A DNA stretch of 64,000 nt from Nitrospira sp. (lineage in GTDB: Bacteria > Nitrospirota > Nitrospiria > Nitrospirales > Nitrospiraceae): NCBI GenBank assembly GCA_005116745.1, contig SWDS01000006.1, forward strand, positions 144,935-208,934, given 5' to 3'. Under the pieces are notes generated by a model that saw only the letters and a program-made list of their open reading frames with translations, did no database searches and was not told where the DNA came from. Every line of letters begins with the position of its first letter. Within the stretch, counting starts at the first letter, position 1. Below are positions 8,884-17,332 of this stretch, one piece after another. Both the position numbers and the translations under genes were made by a program.

Positions 8884-9268
8884 AATGAGTCGATTTTGAA
8901 AAAGCCTTTATTGGGTGAAAATATTGTTACTCCCCAACGGCACCCATTTGGGAATAAGCTTGAAGGTCGTTCCTGGATTCGGACGATAGACAATGCTCCG
9001 TTGACGCTCATTGATATTCTGACCGACATGGAAAAGAATGGCGGTTACAATCTCTCCCGTTATGAGCGCATTGTTGACGATGAACTTTGGCAAACCTATT
9101 GATCAAGTCTCATGCTGTCTAAAGCGGTGAGCTATATGCGAAATGAGCTAGGGTTGAGCACGATCGGTTCTGAACAAGGCAATGCTGAGGAGATGATGGT
9201 TTCCGCGATTTCCTCGTGCGTTGGTGACCTGTCGGGATGCATTGGCAAGACACAGCGAGACCGCAATC

Positions 9269-10537
9269 CTATCCTTCTAGATGCGAAGGACGCTCCATGC
9301 CACAGTTTTCAAAAATAGTGGTGTAAAAATCGAGGAGCGCTTTCCCCGGTGTTTGGCCAGCCTCGTAGATCCCTTCCACTTCTATGGTCTCACCCAAACA
9401 AAGCGGTCCACCCGATCCTATGCTCATGTAGCCCGGCTCTGGGGGGACAACTAACAGACGACCTTTGACGCCGGTAATTCCCGCAATGCAGTGATACGGT
9501 GGTGGTACACCCAAGAGCGTTAAGAATTTCGCGTACTGAGAAAACCGATTGTTGAAAATCCGCTCGATAAAAGGGATTCGTTTGGTGTCACGTGCGAGCA
9601 GTGCTGTGTCGAGGCTCCATACTTCTCCGGTCTGAAAGGCGAAGGCGACGCTTGATGCTTCTCTTCGGCCTTGTTGTTTGTCAATTGCATCAGAAGCGTC
9701 GAATACCCCCCATCCATCATCAGCTCGTAGCCAACTATAGCTGGAAGCATTCAAGAAGGGGCGCAAGTTGAGAGCATTACCTGGTACTGCTGTTTCTTTG
9801 AGCTTACGGGGTGTCCATAATCTTCCTTGAGCGGAAGAAGGCATGACACGAAGCCACATGGCAGGACCTGGCTTTAGAAATACTTTATAGGGAGGGCCAT
9901 CACCAAAACCTTCGTCATAACCGAGTTCTTCATTTGCATTTCTGAATCGAGCAGGTCCGTCTTTTGGAGTGGCTCTTGGGAATCTGGCTGCTTGCTGGGT
10001 AGGAGGAGGTGGTATCGTCGCGAGGCTAGCACCGATAGCCTTCTTCAAGCTCGTAACCAATTTCTGCCTTGTTTCGGCTCTTTCCTGATCTGAAGCATCC
10101 TCCTGTAATTTGAAACGAGTCGGCCATCGAACGTGAGCAAGATCAAAAGGAAGTGTTGCTATAGAAGGCTCTCCGTATGCATCATTCATAATCGAGATGA
10201 CGCGGGAGTGGCCTAAAGATTTCAAGGCCCATCCATATTCTATAAGCACATTCGGATTTGGTGTTGGCCGTCCGTCCACTCGCTTAGCAGTGAACGTCAC
10301 ATCTGCAACGAAGACGGCCGCGGCATCAATTTTCTTAAAGATGGTGTCGGCTATAGGTGGTTGTCCTGCTTCACCTTGAGTATCACTGTCCACGACGAGT
10401 TCGTCGCGCAACGCTTCACTGATGGAGGATTCTGCCACGATTTTTTCACAGGCCTCTTCAAGAGCCTTTCGTAAAAAGTTTCTCCCAATTTTAGTTGGTG
10501 TGTCGCTTTGCCAGGAAAAGAAAATCGAAGTGTTCAT
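9269..10537 (-). CDS. TIR-like domain protein with unknown C-terminal half
   Basis: A 422-residue cytoplasmic protein. The first 160 or so residues (SIFFSWQSDTPTKIGRNFL, DTQGEAGQPPIADTIFKKID, AAAVFVADVTF, NPNVLIEYGWALKSLG) have the strand-helix pattern and conserved blocks of TIR-like/nucleotide-binding proteins found in bacterial defence and abortive-infection loci; the Glu in LIEYGWAL sits where TIR NAD-hydrolases carry their catalytic Glu. Then come a Pro-rich linker (IPPPPTQQ) and about 230 residues I do not recognise, possibly sensory. The neighbours (toxin-antitoxin pair, HEPN-like gene, IS) support an anti-phage or stress-effector role, which is inference. Confidence 0.7.
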   Translation of the reverse strand: MNTSIFFSWQSDTPTKIGRNFLRKALEEACEKIVAESSISEALRDELVVDSDTQGEAGQPPIADTIFKKIDAAAVFVADVTFTAKRVDGRPTPNPNVLIEYGWALKSLGHSRVISIMNDAYGEPSIATLPFDLAHVRWPTRFKLQEDASDQERAETRQKLVTSLKKAIGASLATIPPPPTQQAARFPRATPKDGPARFRNANEELGYDEGFGDGPPYKVFLKPGPAMWLRVMPSSAQGRLWTPRKLKETAVPGNALNLRPFLNASSYSWLRADDGWGVFDASDAIDKQQGRREASSVAFAFQTGEVWSLDTALLARDTKRIPFIERIFNNRFSQYAKFLTLLGVPPPYHCIAGITGVKGRLLVVPPEPGYMSIGSGGPLCLGETIEVEGIYEAGQTPGKALLDFYTTIFENCGMERPSHLEG

Positions 10538-10568
10538 GGCTTTACATTGTTAGCTAAATATGAACAGA

Positions 10569-10691
10569 TTACGCACGCTCCCATGGATGGAACTTGATAT
10601 CGCAATTTGCAACATCAAGACGGTAAGTTCCTGACGTTGAATATGAAATGAGGAGTCGCTCGGAAGCCAACGGTAGTTCCGCTTTAATCAC
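10569..10691 (-). CDS. 40-residue small reading frame coupled to its upstream neighbour
   Basis: GTG start at 10691 overlaps the TGA of the frame at 10688-10891 (GTGA junction) and ends at TAA 10569-10571, 31 bases before the TIR-like gene on the same strand. The product (beginning VIKAELPLASERLLISYS) has no recognised domain. Support is the coupling and orientation only; it could be a truncated gene or not expressed. Confidence 0.3.
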   Translation of the reverse strand: MIKAELPLASERLLISYSTSGTYRLDVANCDIKFHPWERA

Positions 10692-10891
10692 ATCGGCGTT
10701 CCAATATAGTGTTTCTCGCGGCATTCTTGCTCCGCTTCAAGCCAGTCAAGAGCATTGAGGACCGCTTCAGGGATCGATGTCTTGGAGCCGGGCAATCGAC
10801 GCAGTCTGCGTTTCTTCTCGTAGCGGTGCCAAACCGCTTCATCCTCATTGAAGCGGCTCCCGAGCTCTTGAGAATCAACGGATAGCGTCAT
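10688..10891 (-). CDS. 67-residue small protein, unknown
   Basis: Charged, mostly helical product (RFNEDEAVWHRYEKKRRLRR near the N-terminus, PEAVLNALDWLEAEQE later). It is followed through a GTGA overlap by a 40-residue frame and then the TIR-like gene, all leftward. Size and coupling resemble a toxin-antitoxin or small regulatory operon, but no family is recognised. Evidence that it is expressed is modest. Confidence 0.4.
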   Translation of the reverse strand: MTLSVDSQELGSRFNEDEAVWHRYEKKRRLRRLPGSKTSIPEAVLNALDWLEAEQECREKHYIGTPM

Positions 10892-10976
10892 GACATTCTG
10901 ATTTCAGAGATGAGCATCCTATTCCATCCCATCGTCTCCAGCAGTCGCTGAGTCTAGCCAAATCGGCGGATGAAAG

Positions 10977-11858
10977 CTACGCGGTCGGCTGGCCGGCTAA
11001 ATCGATGATAGCCGCCATGACGGCATCAGCGACCGATGCCATGAAGTCCAGATTCAACGTGTCCAGGGTATCTGTTGGCCGATGGTAATGAGGATTACGG
11101 AAGTTTGCCGTATCCGTGAGCATGACAGCAGGGAAGCCTTGCTCCCAGAACGAGGTGTGGTCGCTGCGTCTGGTGTCCGGGAGCTGCTCTCCGTTGCCCG
11201 GCACGATCAGTGGAACAATTGGGAGATGTGATTGCATGGCTTTCGCGACGGAGCCGGTCAAGATGTGTGAGTGCTCGTTCCCGATCACGGCAAGAAAATT
11301 TCCGGTCGTGGGCACCGCGATGGGGACACCGGGAGGAGTCTTCTGTGAGCCTGCTTGATGGCTCGCATAGCCGATACATTCCAACACGATCGCTCCGTGA
11401 ATCGTGTCACGATTCTTTCTCAACATTGCTGTATAGGCAGAGCTGCCGAGCAAGTTCTCTTCTTCCAAATTAAAGGCGACGAAATGGATTGGTCTGGCCA
11501 ATTTCATGGCTCGCACTCGGCGAGCGATCTGCAGCATCACCGCGAGGGCGCTAGCATTATCATCGGCGCCGGGAGACCCTTGGACCGTATCGAAGTGCGC
11601 AGCGAGGATCAGCGGCGGTACGGATTGGAATGGCTCAGCGTCGGGAAGCGCCGTTCCGATCACATTGTGGTAGGTGTTGCCCAAGGCCTGGAAGTGTTGC
11701 GTTGTGGCGGCAAGACCGGCTTCAGAGAATTGGCGGTATAGATAGGCTTCTACTTCCTGGAGGTGAATCGGAGAAGAGAGGGGATGGCGCTCGCCCACCA
11801 GATGGCGAAGGTCTTCTTTGAGGAGATTGTGATCAATGGGCACGTGGGTGTCCGTCAA
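10977..11858 (-). CDS. M28-family zinc peptidase
   Basis: Metallo-aminopeptidase-like enzyme that removes N-terminal residues from peptides; no signal sequence, so probably cytoplasmic. Zinc ligands appear in LAAHFDTV, PGADDNAS and LEEENLLGSSAY (with the catalytic Glu of the EEE run), RRSDHTSF, and NPHYHRPTDT near the C-terminus. The 293-residue length is typical of single-domain M28 enzymes. It is the last gene of the leftward trmFO-xerC-hslVU-argB run, 8 bases after the argB stop. Confidence 0.88.
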   Translation of the reverse strand: MTDTHVPIDHNLLKEDLRHLVGERHPLSSPIHLQEVEAYLYRQFSEAGLAATTQHFQALGNTYHNVIGTALPDAEPFQSVPPLILAAHFDTVQGSPGADDNASALAVMLQIARRVRAMKLARPIHFVAFNLEEENLLGSSAYTAMLRKNRDTIHGAIVLECIGYASHQAGSQKTPPGVPIAVPTTGNFLAVIGNEHSHILTGSVAKAMQSHLPIVPLIVPGNGEQLPDTRRSDHTSFWEQGFPAVMLTDTANFRNPHYHRPTDTLDTLNLDFMASVADAVMAAIIDLAGQPTA

Positions 11859-11866
11859 CGGAAGGG

Positions 11867-12763
11867 TTAGGCCACGATCTCGGTGCCGATCCCCTTACGC
11901 GTGAAGATTTCGAGCAGAACAGCGTGTGGAATGCGCCCGTCGATGATATGGGCCTTCCCCACCCCCTCGGCTAGCGCGTCCAGGCAGGCGTGAACTTTCG
12001 GGATCATCCCCTCCGTGATGGTCCCCTTCTTCATCATCCGTTGCACATCTTTTCGAGACACGGTAGAGAGGTGACGCCCGTTGGCATCGCGAATGCCTTT
12101 GATGTCGGTCATCATGACGAGTTTTTCCGCGCGCAGGGCTCCTGCGACGGCTCCGGCAACAAGATCGGCGTTGATGTTGTAGGTATTCCCTTCGCGATCC
12201 GTTCCGATGGGCGCGATCACCGGAATGTAGTGGTCGTCTTGCAGATTACGGAGCAGACCAGGATCGACCTTTTCGATATCGCCCACCAACCCGAAGTCCC
12301 CTTCGCCGTCCTCGCCTTCCAAATCGCGATCGAGGCTTTCCGCCCAGGCCTTGGCCGTCAATGGCTTGCTGAGAATTAACCCGCCGTCCTTTCCGCTCAA
12401 ACCAACCGCACTGCCACCGTGTCGGTTGATGAGATCGGTGATCTCCATATTGATCTTTCCTGCCAGGACCATCTCCACGATTTCCATCGTGGCCTCGTCG
12501 GTGATTCGAACACCATGGCGGAATTTTGCTTGGATGCCAAGCCGGTCGAGCATCTTGTCGATTTGGGGTCCGCCGCCGTGGATAATGACCGGGTTGATCC
12601 CGACGTACTTCAATAACACGACATTTTGCGCGAACCGTTCTTTGAGGGATGAATCCGTCATCGCATGGCCGCCGTATTTGACCACCACGGTCTTCCCACG
12701 GAACGATCGAATGTACGGCAGGGCCTCGATGAGGACGTTGGCTTTCTTGATCAGTTTGTCCAT
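11867..12763 (-). CDS. argB: acetylglutamate kinase
   Basis: Phosphorylates N-acetyl-L-glutamate, the second step of arginine synthesis. Amino-acid-kinase fold: the N-terminal VVVKYGGHAM carries the phosphate-binding Lys and glycines, IIHGGGPQID follows, and GNTYNINADLVAGAVAGAL forms the substrate/nucleotide region. The 298-residue length and the N-terminal helix (LIKKANVLIEALPYI) resemble hexameric arginine-regulated enzymes, so feedback inhibition is likely by family analogy. It lies between hslU and the M28 peptidase with short gaps. Confidence 0.96.
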   Translation of the reverse strand: MDKLIKKANVLIEALPYIRSFRGKTVVVKYGGHAMTDSSLKERFAQNVVLLKYVGINPVIIHGGGPQIDKMLDRLGIQAKFRHGVRITDEATMEIVEMVLAGKINMEITDLINRHGGSAVGLSGKDGGLILSKPLTAKAWAESLDRDLEGEDGEGDFGLVGDIEKVDPGLLRNLQDDHYIPVIAPIGTDREGNTYNINADLVAGAVAGALRAEKLVMMTDIKGIRDANGRHLSTVSRKDVQRMMKKGTITEGMIPKVHACLDALAEGVGKAHIIDGRIPHAVLLEIFTRKGIGTEIVA

Positions 12764-12793
12764 GCAGCACTCCCGGCGATCGACACCGAATCC

Positions 12794-14191
12794 CTATAAA
12801 ATATACCGGCTCAGATCCTGGTCCTTCACGATATCTTTCAATCGGTCCCGTACATTGGTCGCGGTGATGCTGATTCGTTTGTCTGGCCAGCCTGGTCCCT
12901 CGAAAGAAATGTCCTCAAGCAACCGCTCCATGATGGTGAACAGGCGGCGTGCACCGATGTTCTCAGTCCGTTCATTCACTTGCACCGCCACTTCGGCGAT
13001 CTCCTCCAGACCGTCTTTGGTGAACTCGATGACGAGGCCTTCGGTGGCCAGCAAGGCCTGATACTGCCGGACCAACGCCCCTTTCGGCTCTGTGAGAATA
13101 CGGACAAAATCGTCTTTGGACAAGGGACTGAGTTCGACGCGGATCGGAAATCGCCCTTGGAGCTCCGGAATCAGATCGGACGGTTTCGCCACATGAAAAG
13201 CACCGGCGGCGATGAAGAGGATGTGATCCGTCACGACCGGGCCGTGTTTGGTGCTGACTGTGCAGCCTTCCACGATGGGGAGTAGATCGCGTTGGACACC
13301 TTCTCGGGACACATCCGGTCCCGTGTTGCGCTCACGGCCCGCAATTTTATCGATCTCGTCGAGGAACACGATTCCAGTCTGTTCCACCTTGGTGATGGCT
13401 TCCCGCGTGGCGTCATCCATATCGATCAGCTTCTGGGCTTCTTCCTGCGTCAGGTGTTTGAGCGCTTCGGGGACTTTCATCAGCCGCTTCTTTTTTTTCC
13501 CTTGGAACATGCCGCCCAGCATGTCTCGAAGATTGCCCTCGATGTCGTCGAGTCCACCCGCGTTGGAAATGACGCCAATTGGAAGGCCTCGTTCTTTGAC
13601 TTCCATCTCCACCGTTCGTTCATCTAGCTTCCCTTCTCGCAGCTGCAGGCGCAGTTTCGATCTCGTCGCTTCGTGGGAATCGTGAGGGGCTTGAGCACCA
13701 GGCTCGCCTGTGCTGTCTACAAAGACTGGTCGAGGAGGCGGTGGCGGTAGGAGAAGCTCAAGCAATCGTTCCTCGCCTTGTTGTTCCGCTTTTTGTTGAA
13801 CGGACGCCAACCGCTGCGTCTTGACCATATTGATGGCCAGTTCGGTTAAGTCACGAATGATCGACTCGACATCACGTCCAACGTAGCCGACTTCGGTGAA
13901 TTTTGATGCTTCCACTTTGATGAAGGGGGCTTCGGCCAACTTGGCGAGCCGTCGGGCAATCTCGGTTTTTCCTACGCCGGTTGGCCCGATCATGATGATG
14001 TTTTTCGGCATGACCTCGTCGCGGATGTCGGGAGACAACTGCTGCCGTCGCCAGCGGTTGCGAAGTGCGATGGCGACCATCCGCTTCGCGTCCTTTTGCC
14101 CGATGACGTAGCGATTCAGTTCCTCGACGATCTGGCGCGGAGTAAGACTGTTGAGATTCAACGGTTCGGGATCGCATGTGAGAGCCTTCAT
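12794..14191 (-). CDS. hslU: HslU, ATPase subunit of the HslUV protease
   Basis: AAA+ unfoldase that feeds substrates into the HslV peptidase chamber. It has an N-terminal [21 protein letters not shown], Walker [12 protein letters not shown], pore loop GYVGRDVE, a long I-domain (about 110-240), Walker [12 protein letters not shown], and ends in SRYIL, the tail that docks into HslV. 465 residues is normal. It starts 9 bases after the hslV stop; the two are almost certainly cotranslated. Confidence 0.97.
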   Translation of the reverse strand: MKALTCDPEPLNLNSLTPRQIVEELNRYVIGQKDAKRMVAIALRNRWRRQQLSPDIRDEVMPKNIIMIGPTGVGKTEIARRLAKLAEAPFIKVEASKFTEVGYVGRDVESIIRDLTELAINMVKTQRLASVQQKAEQQGEERLLELLLPPPPPRPVFVDSTGEPGAQAPHDSHEATRSKLRLQLREGKLDERTVEMEVKERGLPIGVISNAGGLDDIEGNLRDMLGGMFQGKKKKRLMKVPEALKHLTQEEAQKLIDMDDATREAITKVEQTGIVFLDEIDKIAGRERNTGPDVSREGVQRDLLPIVEGCTVSTKHGPVVTDHILFIAAGAFHVAKPSDLIPELQGRFPIRVELSPLSKDDFVRILTEPKGALVRQYQALLATEGLVIEFTKDGLEEIAEVAVQVNERTENIGARRLFTIMERLLEDISFEGPGWPDKRISITATNVRDRLKDIVKDQDLSRYIL

Positions 14192-14200
14192 GATGGTGAG

Positions 14201-14737
14201 TTATCCTTGAAGTTCTTCAACAATAATCTGTTGGTTGGTGTAGATGTCAATCGAACCTGCGATGTTCATGGCTTCGGTGATGATCGCTGGGGCCTCGAGT
14301 TGAGAATGGCGGAGCAGTCCTCTGGCAGCCGCGAGGGCATAGGGTCCACCCGAACCGATGGCTAAAATGCCGTCTTCCGGTTCTATGACATCGCCGGTTC
14401 CTGAAATGATGAACGACTGTTCCTTGCCGGCGACGGCAAGCAGCGCTTCCAACCGTCGAAGCGCCCGGTCGGTTCGCCAATCTTTCGCAAGCTCGACTGC
14501 CGCTCTCGTGAGATTGCCCCGATACTCCTCCAATTTGCTCTCGAATTTCTCGAACAGCGTAAACGCATCAGCTGTGGCACCGGCAAATCCTGCCAAGATC
14601 TGGTCATGATGCAGGCGCCGGAGTTTCTTGGCGTTGTGCTTCATCACCGTGGTGCCAACGGTCACTTGGCCGTCACAGCCCATGGCGACCCGTCCATCGC
14701 GCCGGACACAGAGGATGGTGGTCGAGCGAATGATCAT
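14201..14737 (-). CDS. hslV: HslV, peptidase subunit of the HslUV protease
   Basis: Threonine peptidase forming the HslUV proteolytic core. The sequence begins [15 protein letters not shown]; by family rule the first Thr of the TT pair is the nucleophile after removal of a short propeptide, and GCDGQVTVG follows as expected. 178 residues is typical. The ATG at 14737 overlaps the end of xerC by 4 bases, a coupled arrangement, and hslU follows after 9 bases. Confidence 0.97.
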   Translation of the reverse strand: MIIRSTTILCVRRDGRVAMGCDGQVTVGTTVMKHNAKKLRRLHHDQILAGFAGATADAFTLFEKFESKLEEYRGNLTRAAVELAKDWRTDRALRRLEALLAVAGKEQSFIISGTGDVIEPEDGILAIGSGGPYALAAARGLLRHSQLEAPAIITEAMNIAGSIDIYTNQQIIVEELQG

Positions 14738-15675
14738 GACGATTTCCGGTCCTTTCGTGACAAGGGGCTTGCCGTCACCCGTGCTCGTGGGTGGGCGCTA
14801 TCGTACACCGTGAGAAGCTGATCCATCGCCAAATGCGTATATTTTTGTGTCGTGCTCAGTGACGCGTGGCCGAGCATTTCCTGAATCGACCGGAGATCCG
14901 CGCCTTCGTCGAGCAGATGCGTCGCGTAGGAGTGCCGCAAGGCGTGGGGACTGACCGCTCCACTCACGAGACGGCTGGAATATCGAGCAACCATTCGAGC
15001 GACACTCCGCGTGGTAATCCGGCCTCCACGATGATTCAAAAACATTGGAGCCTGCAGCTGACCGCTGCGGGCCATCGGTTTCAATGACGTGCGATACTCT
15101 CGGATGGCGTGAAGCGCCAGATCCCCGATCGGGACCATCCGTTCCTTGCGGCCCTTCCCGCTCAAGCACACGCTTCCGTCCGTCTCGTTCAGATCATCCA
15201 GATTGATGCCTACGACCTCACTTACCCGAGCACCGGTCGAGTACAGTGTTTCCAGCAGGGCACGGTCGCGTAGGGTGAGAGGCGACTGGCCAGACGGAAA
15301 CTCCATGAGCGCCGCCGCGTCGTCCTTTGTCAATACTCGGGGGAGCGGCTTGGGTAGCTTGGGGCTCCTCAGGTTTTCCGTGGGGTTCTTAGAAAGCTGC
15401 CCCTCACGAACGAGAAACCGAAAAAAACTTCGCAGGCACGCCAGTTTTCTCGCTAAGGAAGACGCTTTCTCGCCTTGATGATCCAACCTGTGTAGGTGGG
15501 CGCGAATATTGTCGCTGGTAACCGTATCGATGTGGATGGGTGTGGTGTCCTCCTTGGTTGGTTGAAGGAACCTCACCAGCTGATGAAGGTCGGATCGATA
15601 ACTGCGAATCGTCTCCTGTGACGCATTGCGTTCAACCTGGAGGTACATTACGAAAGCCTTGATTGCATCTTCCAC
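14734..15675 (-). CDS. xerC: tyrosine recombinase XerC
   Basis: Site-specific recombinase that with XerD resolves chromosome dimers at dif. An N-terminal SAM-like core-binding domain (about 1-90) precedes a catalytic domain with Arg in [11 protein letters not shown], the [10 protein letters not shown] motif, His in LGHASLST and the Tyr nucleophile in TQKYTHL. 313 residues is standard. The start lies 28 bases inside trmFO, and the position between trmFO and hslV is the common one, favouring XerC over a mobile integrase. Confidence 0.94.
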   Translation of the reverse strand: MEDAIKAFVMYLQVERNASQETIRSYRSDLHQLVRFLQPTKEDTTPIHIDTVTSDNIRAHLHRLDHQGEKASSLARKLACLRSFFRFLVREGQLSKNPTENLRSPKLPKPLPRVLTKDDAAALMEFPSGQSPLTLRDRALLETLYSTGARVSEVVGINLDDLNETDGSVCLSGKGRKERMVPIGDLALHAIREYRTSLKPMARSGQLQAPMFLNHRGGRITTRSVARMVARYSSRLVSGAVSPHALRHSYATHLLDEGADLRSIQEMLGHASLSTTQKYTHLAMDQLLTVYDSAHPRARVTASPLSRKDRKSS

Positions 15676-16985
15676 AAGTCAAAATCCTCAAGGGCTCGTT
15701 GGCTGAGCAAGCGACGCTTCTTCTCTTTGTCTTTGGGATGGTTCGACAAGGGAGGAAACAGGCCGAAGTTAGTGTTCATGGGCTGGAAATGGCGCGGATC
15801 CGATGAGGCGATATGTGCGATCAAGCAGCCATGCGCGGTTGTGGGGGGAGGCGTGATCAGCGGTTCTCCTGCCAAAGCCCGCGCGGCATTGATCCCGGCC
15901 AGGCCCCCCATGGCTGCCGATTCGGTGTAGCCTTCCACGCCCACAAGCTGCCCGGCAAAAAAGAGCGTGCCGCGAGCCTTGAATTGCAGCGTGTTCAGGA
16001 GGAGCTGAGGAGAATTGATGAACGTATTGCGATGCAGGCTTCCATACCGGAGGAACTCAGCCTGTTCGAGCCCTGGGATCATGCGAAACACGCGCTTCTG
16101 TTCGCCATAGGTCAGTTTCGTCTGAAAGCCCACCAGGTTGTAGCAGGTGCGATGAATATTTTCGGTTCGCAATTGCACGACGGCTGCTGGTTGCAGCCCG
16201 GTTCTTGGATCTTTGAGGCCTACTGGTTTCATAGGCCCGAACTGCATCGTCTGGCGGCCACGTTCAGCGAGTACTTCAATCGGCACGCAGGCCTCAAAAT
16301 AAGGCGTCTTCTCAAATTCCTTCGGCTGGACTTTTTCCGCCAACATCATGGCGTCGTAAAACGCATTGTACTGTTCTGCCGTCATGGGGCAATTTAAATA
16401 ATCATCTCCGCCTTTGTCATAGCGTGACGCGCGAAACACGATGTCCATATTGATCGAGTCCGCATCGACGATCGGTGAGATCGCGTCGTAAAAATACAAG
16501 TGCTGGGATTGCGTTGCCGCACGGATGGCTTGTGAGAGAGTGTCGGAGGTCAACGGCCCCGTTGCGATGATGCAGAGGCAATCGGTCGGGATCTCGCTGA
16601 TTGCTTCGTGGAGAATTCTGATATTTGGATGGCCTTCCAGCGCGCGGGTGATGTGCTGGGAGAACTGATCACGATCAACGGCTAGTGCCGATCCGGCCGG
16701 CACTTTGGATTGCTCTGCGGCAGAGATGATCAGCGAGTTCAGCCGCCGCATCTCTTCTTTCAAGATGCCGGGCGCATTCAGGGGATCGAGAGATCCCAGC
16801 GAGTTCGAGCAGACGAGTTCGGCCAAGCCGCCCGTTTTGTGCGCCTTCGTCATCTCTTTCGGGCGCATCTCGTAGAGCGTGACCTTGGCACCGCGACTCG
16901 CCGCCTGCCAGGCAGCTTCGGAACCAGCCAGACCACCGCCGACTATCACAACATCGTCACGCATGTGATTGGGAACAGCACACAA
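15648..16985 (-). CDS. trmFO: methylenetetrahydrofolate-tRNA (uracil-54) methyltransferase
   Basis: Folate- and FAD-dependent enzyme that makes 5-methyluridine at tRNA position 54. The FAD-binding motif VIVGGGLAGSEAAWQ is at the N-terminus, with LVCSNSLGS, the cysteine-containing CPMTAEQYNAF and GGLAGINAARAL near the C-terminus. The 445-residue length is normal. It is the first gene of the leftward operon; a 270-base intergenic stretch with a REP-like palindrome separates it from tRNA-Val. Confidence 0.96.
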   Translation of the reverse strand: MCAVPNHMRDDVVIVGGGLAGSEAAWQAASRGAKVTLYEMRPKEMTKAHKTGGLAELVCSNSLGSLDPLNAPGILKEEMRRLNSLIISAAEQSKVPAGSALAVDRDQFSQHITRALEGHPNIRILHEAISEIPTDCLCIIATGPLTSDTLSQAIRAATQSQHLYFYDAISPIVDADSINMDIVFRASRYDKGGDDYLNCPMTAEQYNAFYDAMMLAEKVQPKEFEKTPYFEACVPIEVLAERGRQTMQFGPMKPVGLKDPRTGLQPAAVVQLRTENIHRTCYNLVGFQTKLTYGEQKRVFRMIPGLEQAEFLRYGSLHRNTFINSPQLLLNTLQFKARGTLFFAGQLVGVEGYTESAAMGGLAGINAARALAGEPLITPPPTTAHGCLIAHIASSDPRHFQPMNTNFGLFPPLSNHPKDKEKKRRLLSQRALEDFDLWKMQSRLS

Positions 16986-17090
16986 CCGGTGAGTAATGCG
17001 GCATTGTACGAACCGATTTTTTCCTCTGTCAAGATAATCGATGGCGAACTTGTGCCGACTCTCTTTAATTCCGGGGAATCACCCGATCAT

Positions 17091-17137
17091 GGTTCGACAG
17101 GCTTGTCCTGAGTTCATCGAAGGGCTCACCGCGAACG
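17091..17137. repeat. REP-like imperfect palindrome
   Basis: The stretch starts GTTCGACAGGC, ends CGCGAACG, and contains CTTGTCCTGAGTTCATCGAA, a pattern I recall from extragenic palindromes in many bacteria. Only the outer GTTCG/CGAAC arms are clearly complementary, so this is tentative. Confidence 0.35.
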
Positions 17138-17255
17138 GTACTACCTGAAATCACACAATGAGCTGATCGATCACTCGCGAGGGAGTAGCCTCCGCGTTGA
17201 CTGCCCCGGGGGCGCAGTGCTAGAGTTTGGCCGCTTTTTGGACTTGCCTCCGGTC

Positions 17256-17330
17256 GGGCGATTAGCTCAGTGGTAGAGCGCTTCCTTCACACGGAAGAGG
17301 CCACAGGTTCGATACCTGTATCGCCCACCA
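17256..17330 (+). tRNA. tRNA-Val (CAC anticodon)
   Basis: A 75-base cloverleaf with CCA encoded. The acceptor stem GGGCGAT pairs with ATCGCCC. The anticodon stem CTTCC/GGAAG encloses loop TTCACAC, so the anticodon is CAC. The T arm is ACAGG-TTCGATA-CCTGT. Its 3' half is the integration site of the adjacent element. Confidence 0.95.
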
Positions 17331-17332
17331 TC
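17286..17332 (+). repeat. attL, 47-bp direct repeat within tRNA-Val
   Basis: Bases 17286-17332 (anticodon loop to 2 bases past CCA) are identical to 21965-22011. Both are flanked by different sequence, marking the core crossover repeat of an integrated element. Confidence 0.93.

Larger units (their letters stand above)
7333..9102 (+). pseudogene. HEPN-like (Apea-type) protein gene split by an IS element
   Basis: Coding sequence runs from ATG 7333 to the Leu codon at 8032-8034, is interrupted by an 841-bp insertion (8035-8875), and resumes at 8884 to the stop at 9102. Removing the insertion and one copy of the 8-bp target duplication rejoins 234 and 72 codons in frame, giving a 306-residue protein. 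The region SAVEALVKI to RHRLIHGEYF contains an R-x4-H motif like that of HEPN domains, often RNases in defence and toxin systems; a family match is inference. The interrupted copy would make a 236-residue product ending Gly-Asn just inside the element, keeping the HEPN motif but losing the tail. Confidence 0.75.

Noticed and set aside
9112-9318. 68-codon frame on the + strand after the split HEPN gene
   Set aside because: No ribosome site or recognised domain, and its end overlaps the TIR-like gene antisense.
11095-16397. Many frames of 60-240 codons antisense to argB, hslU, hslV, xerC and trmFO
   Set aside because: All are shadows of strong coding frames, with no start signals or family resemblance.
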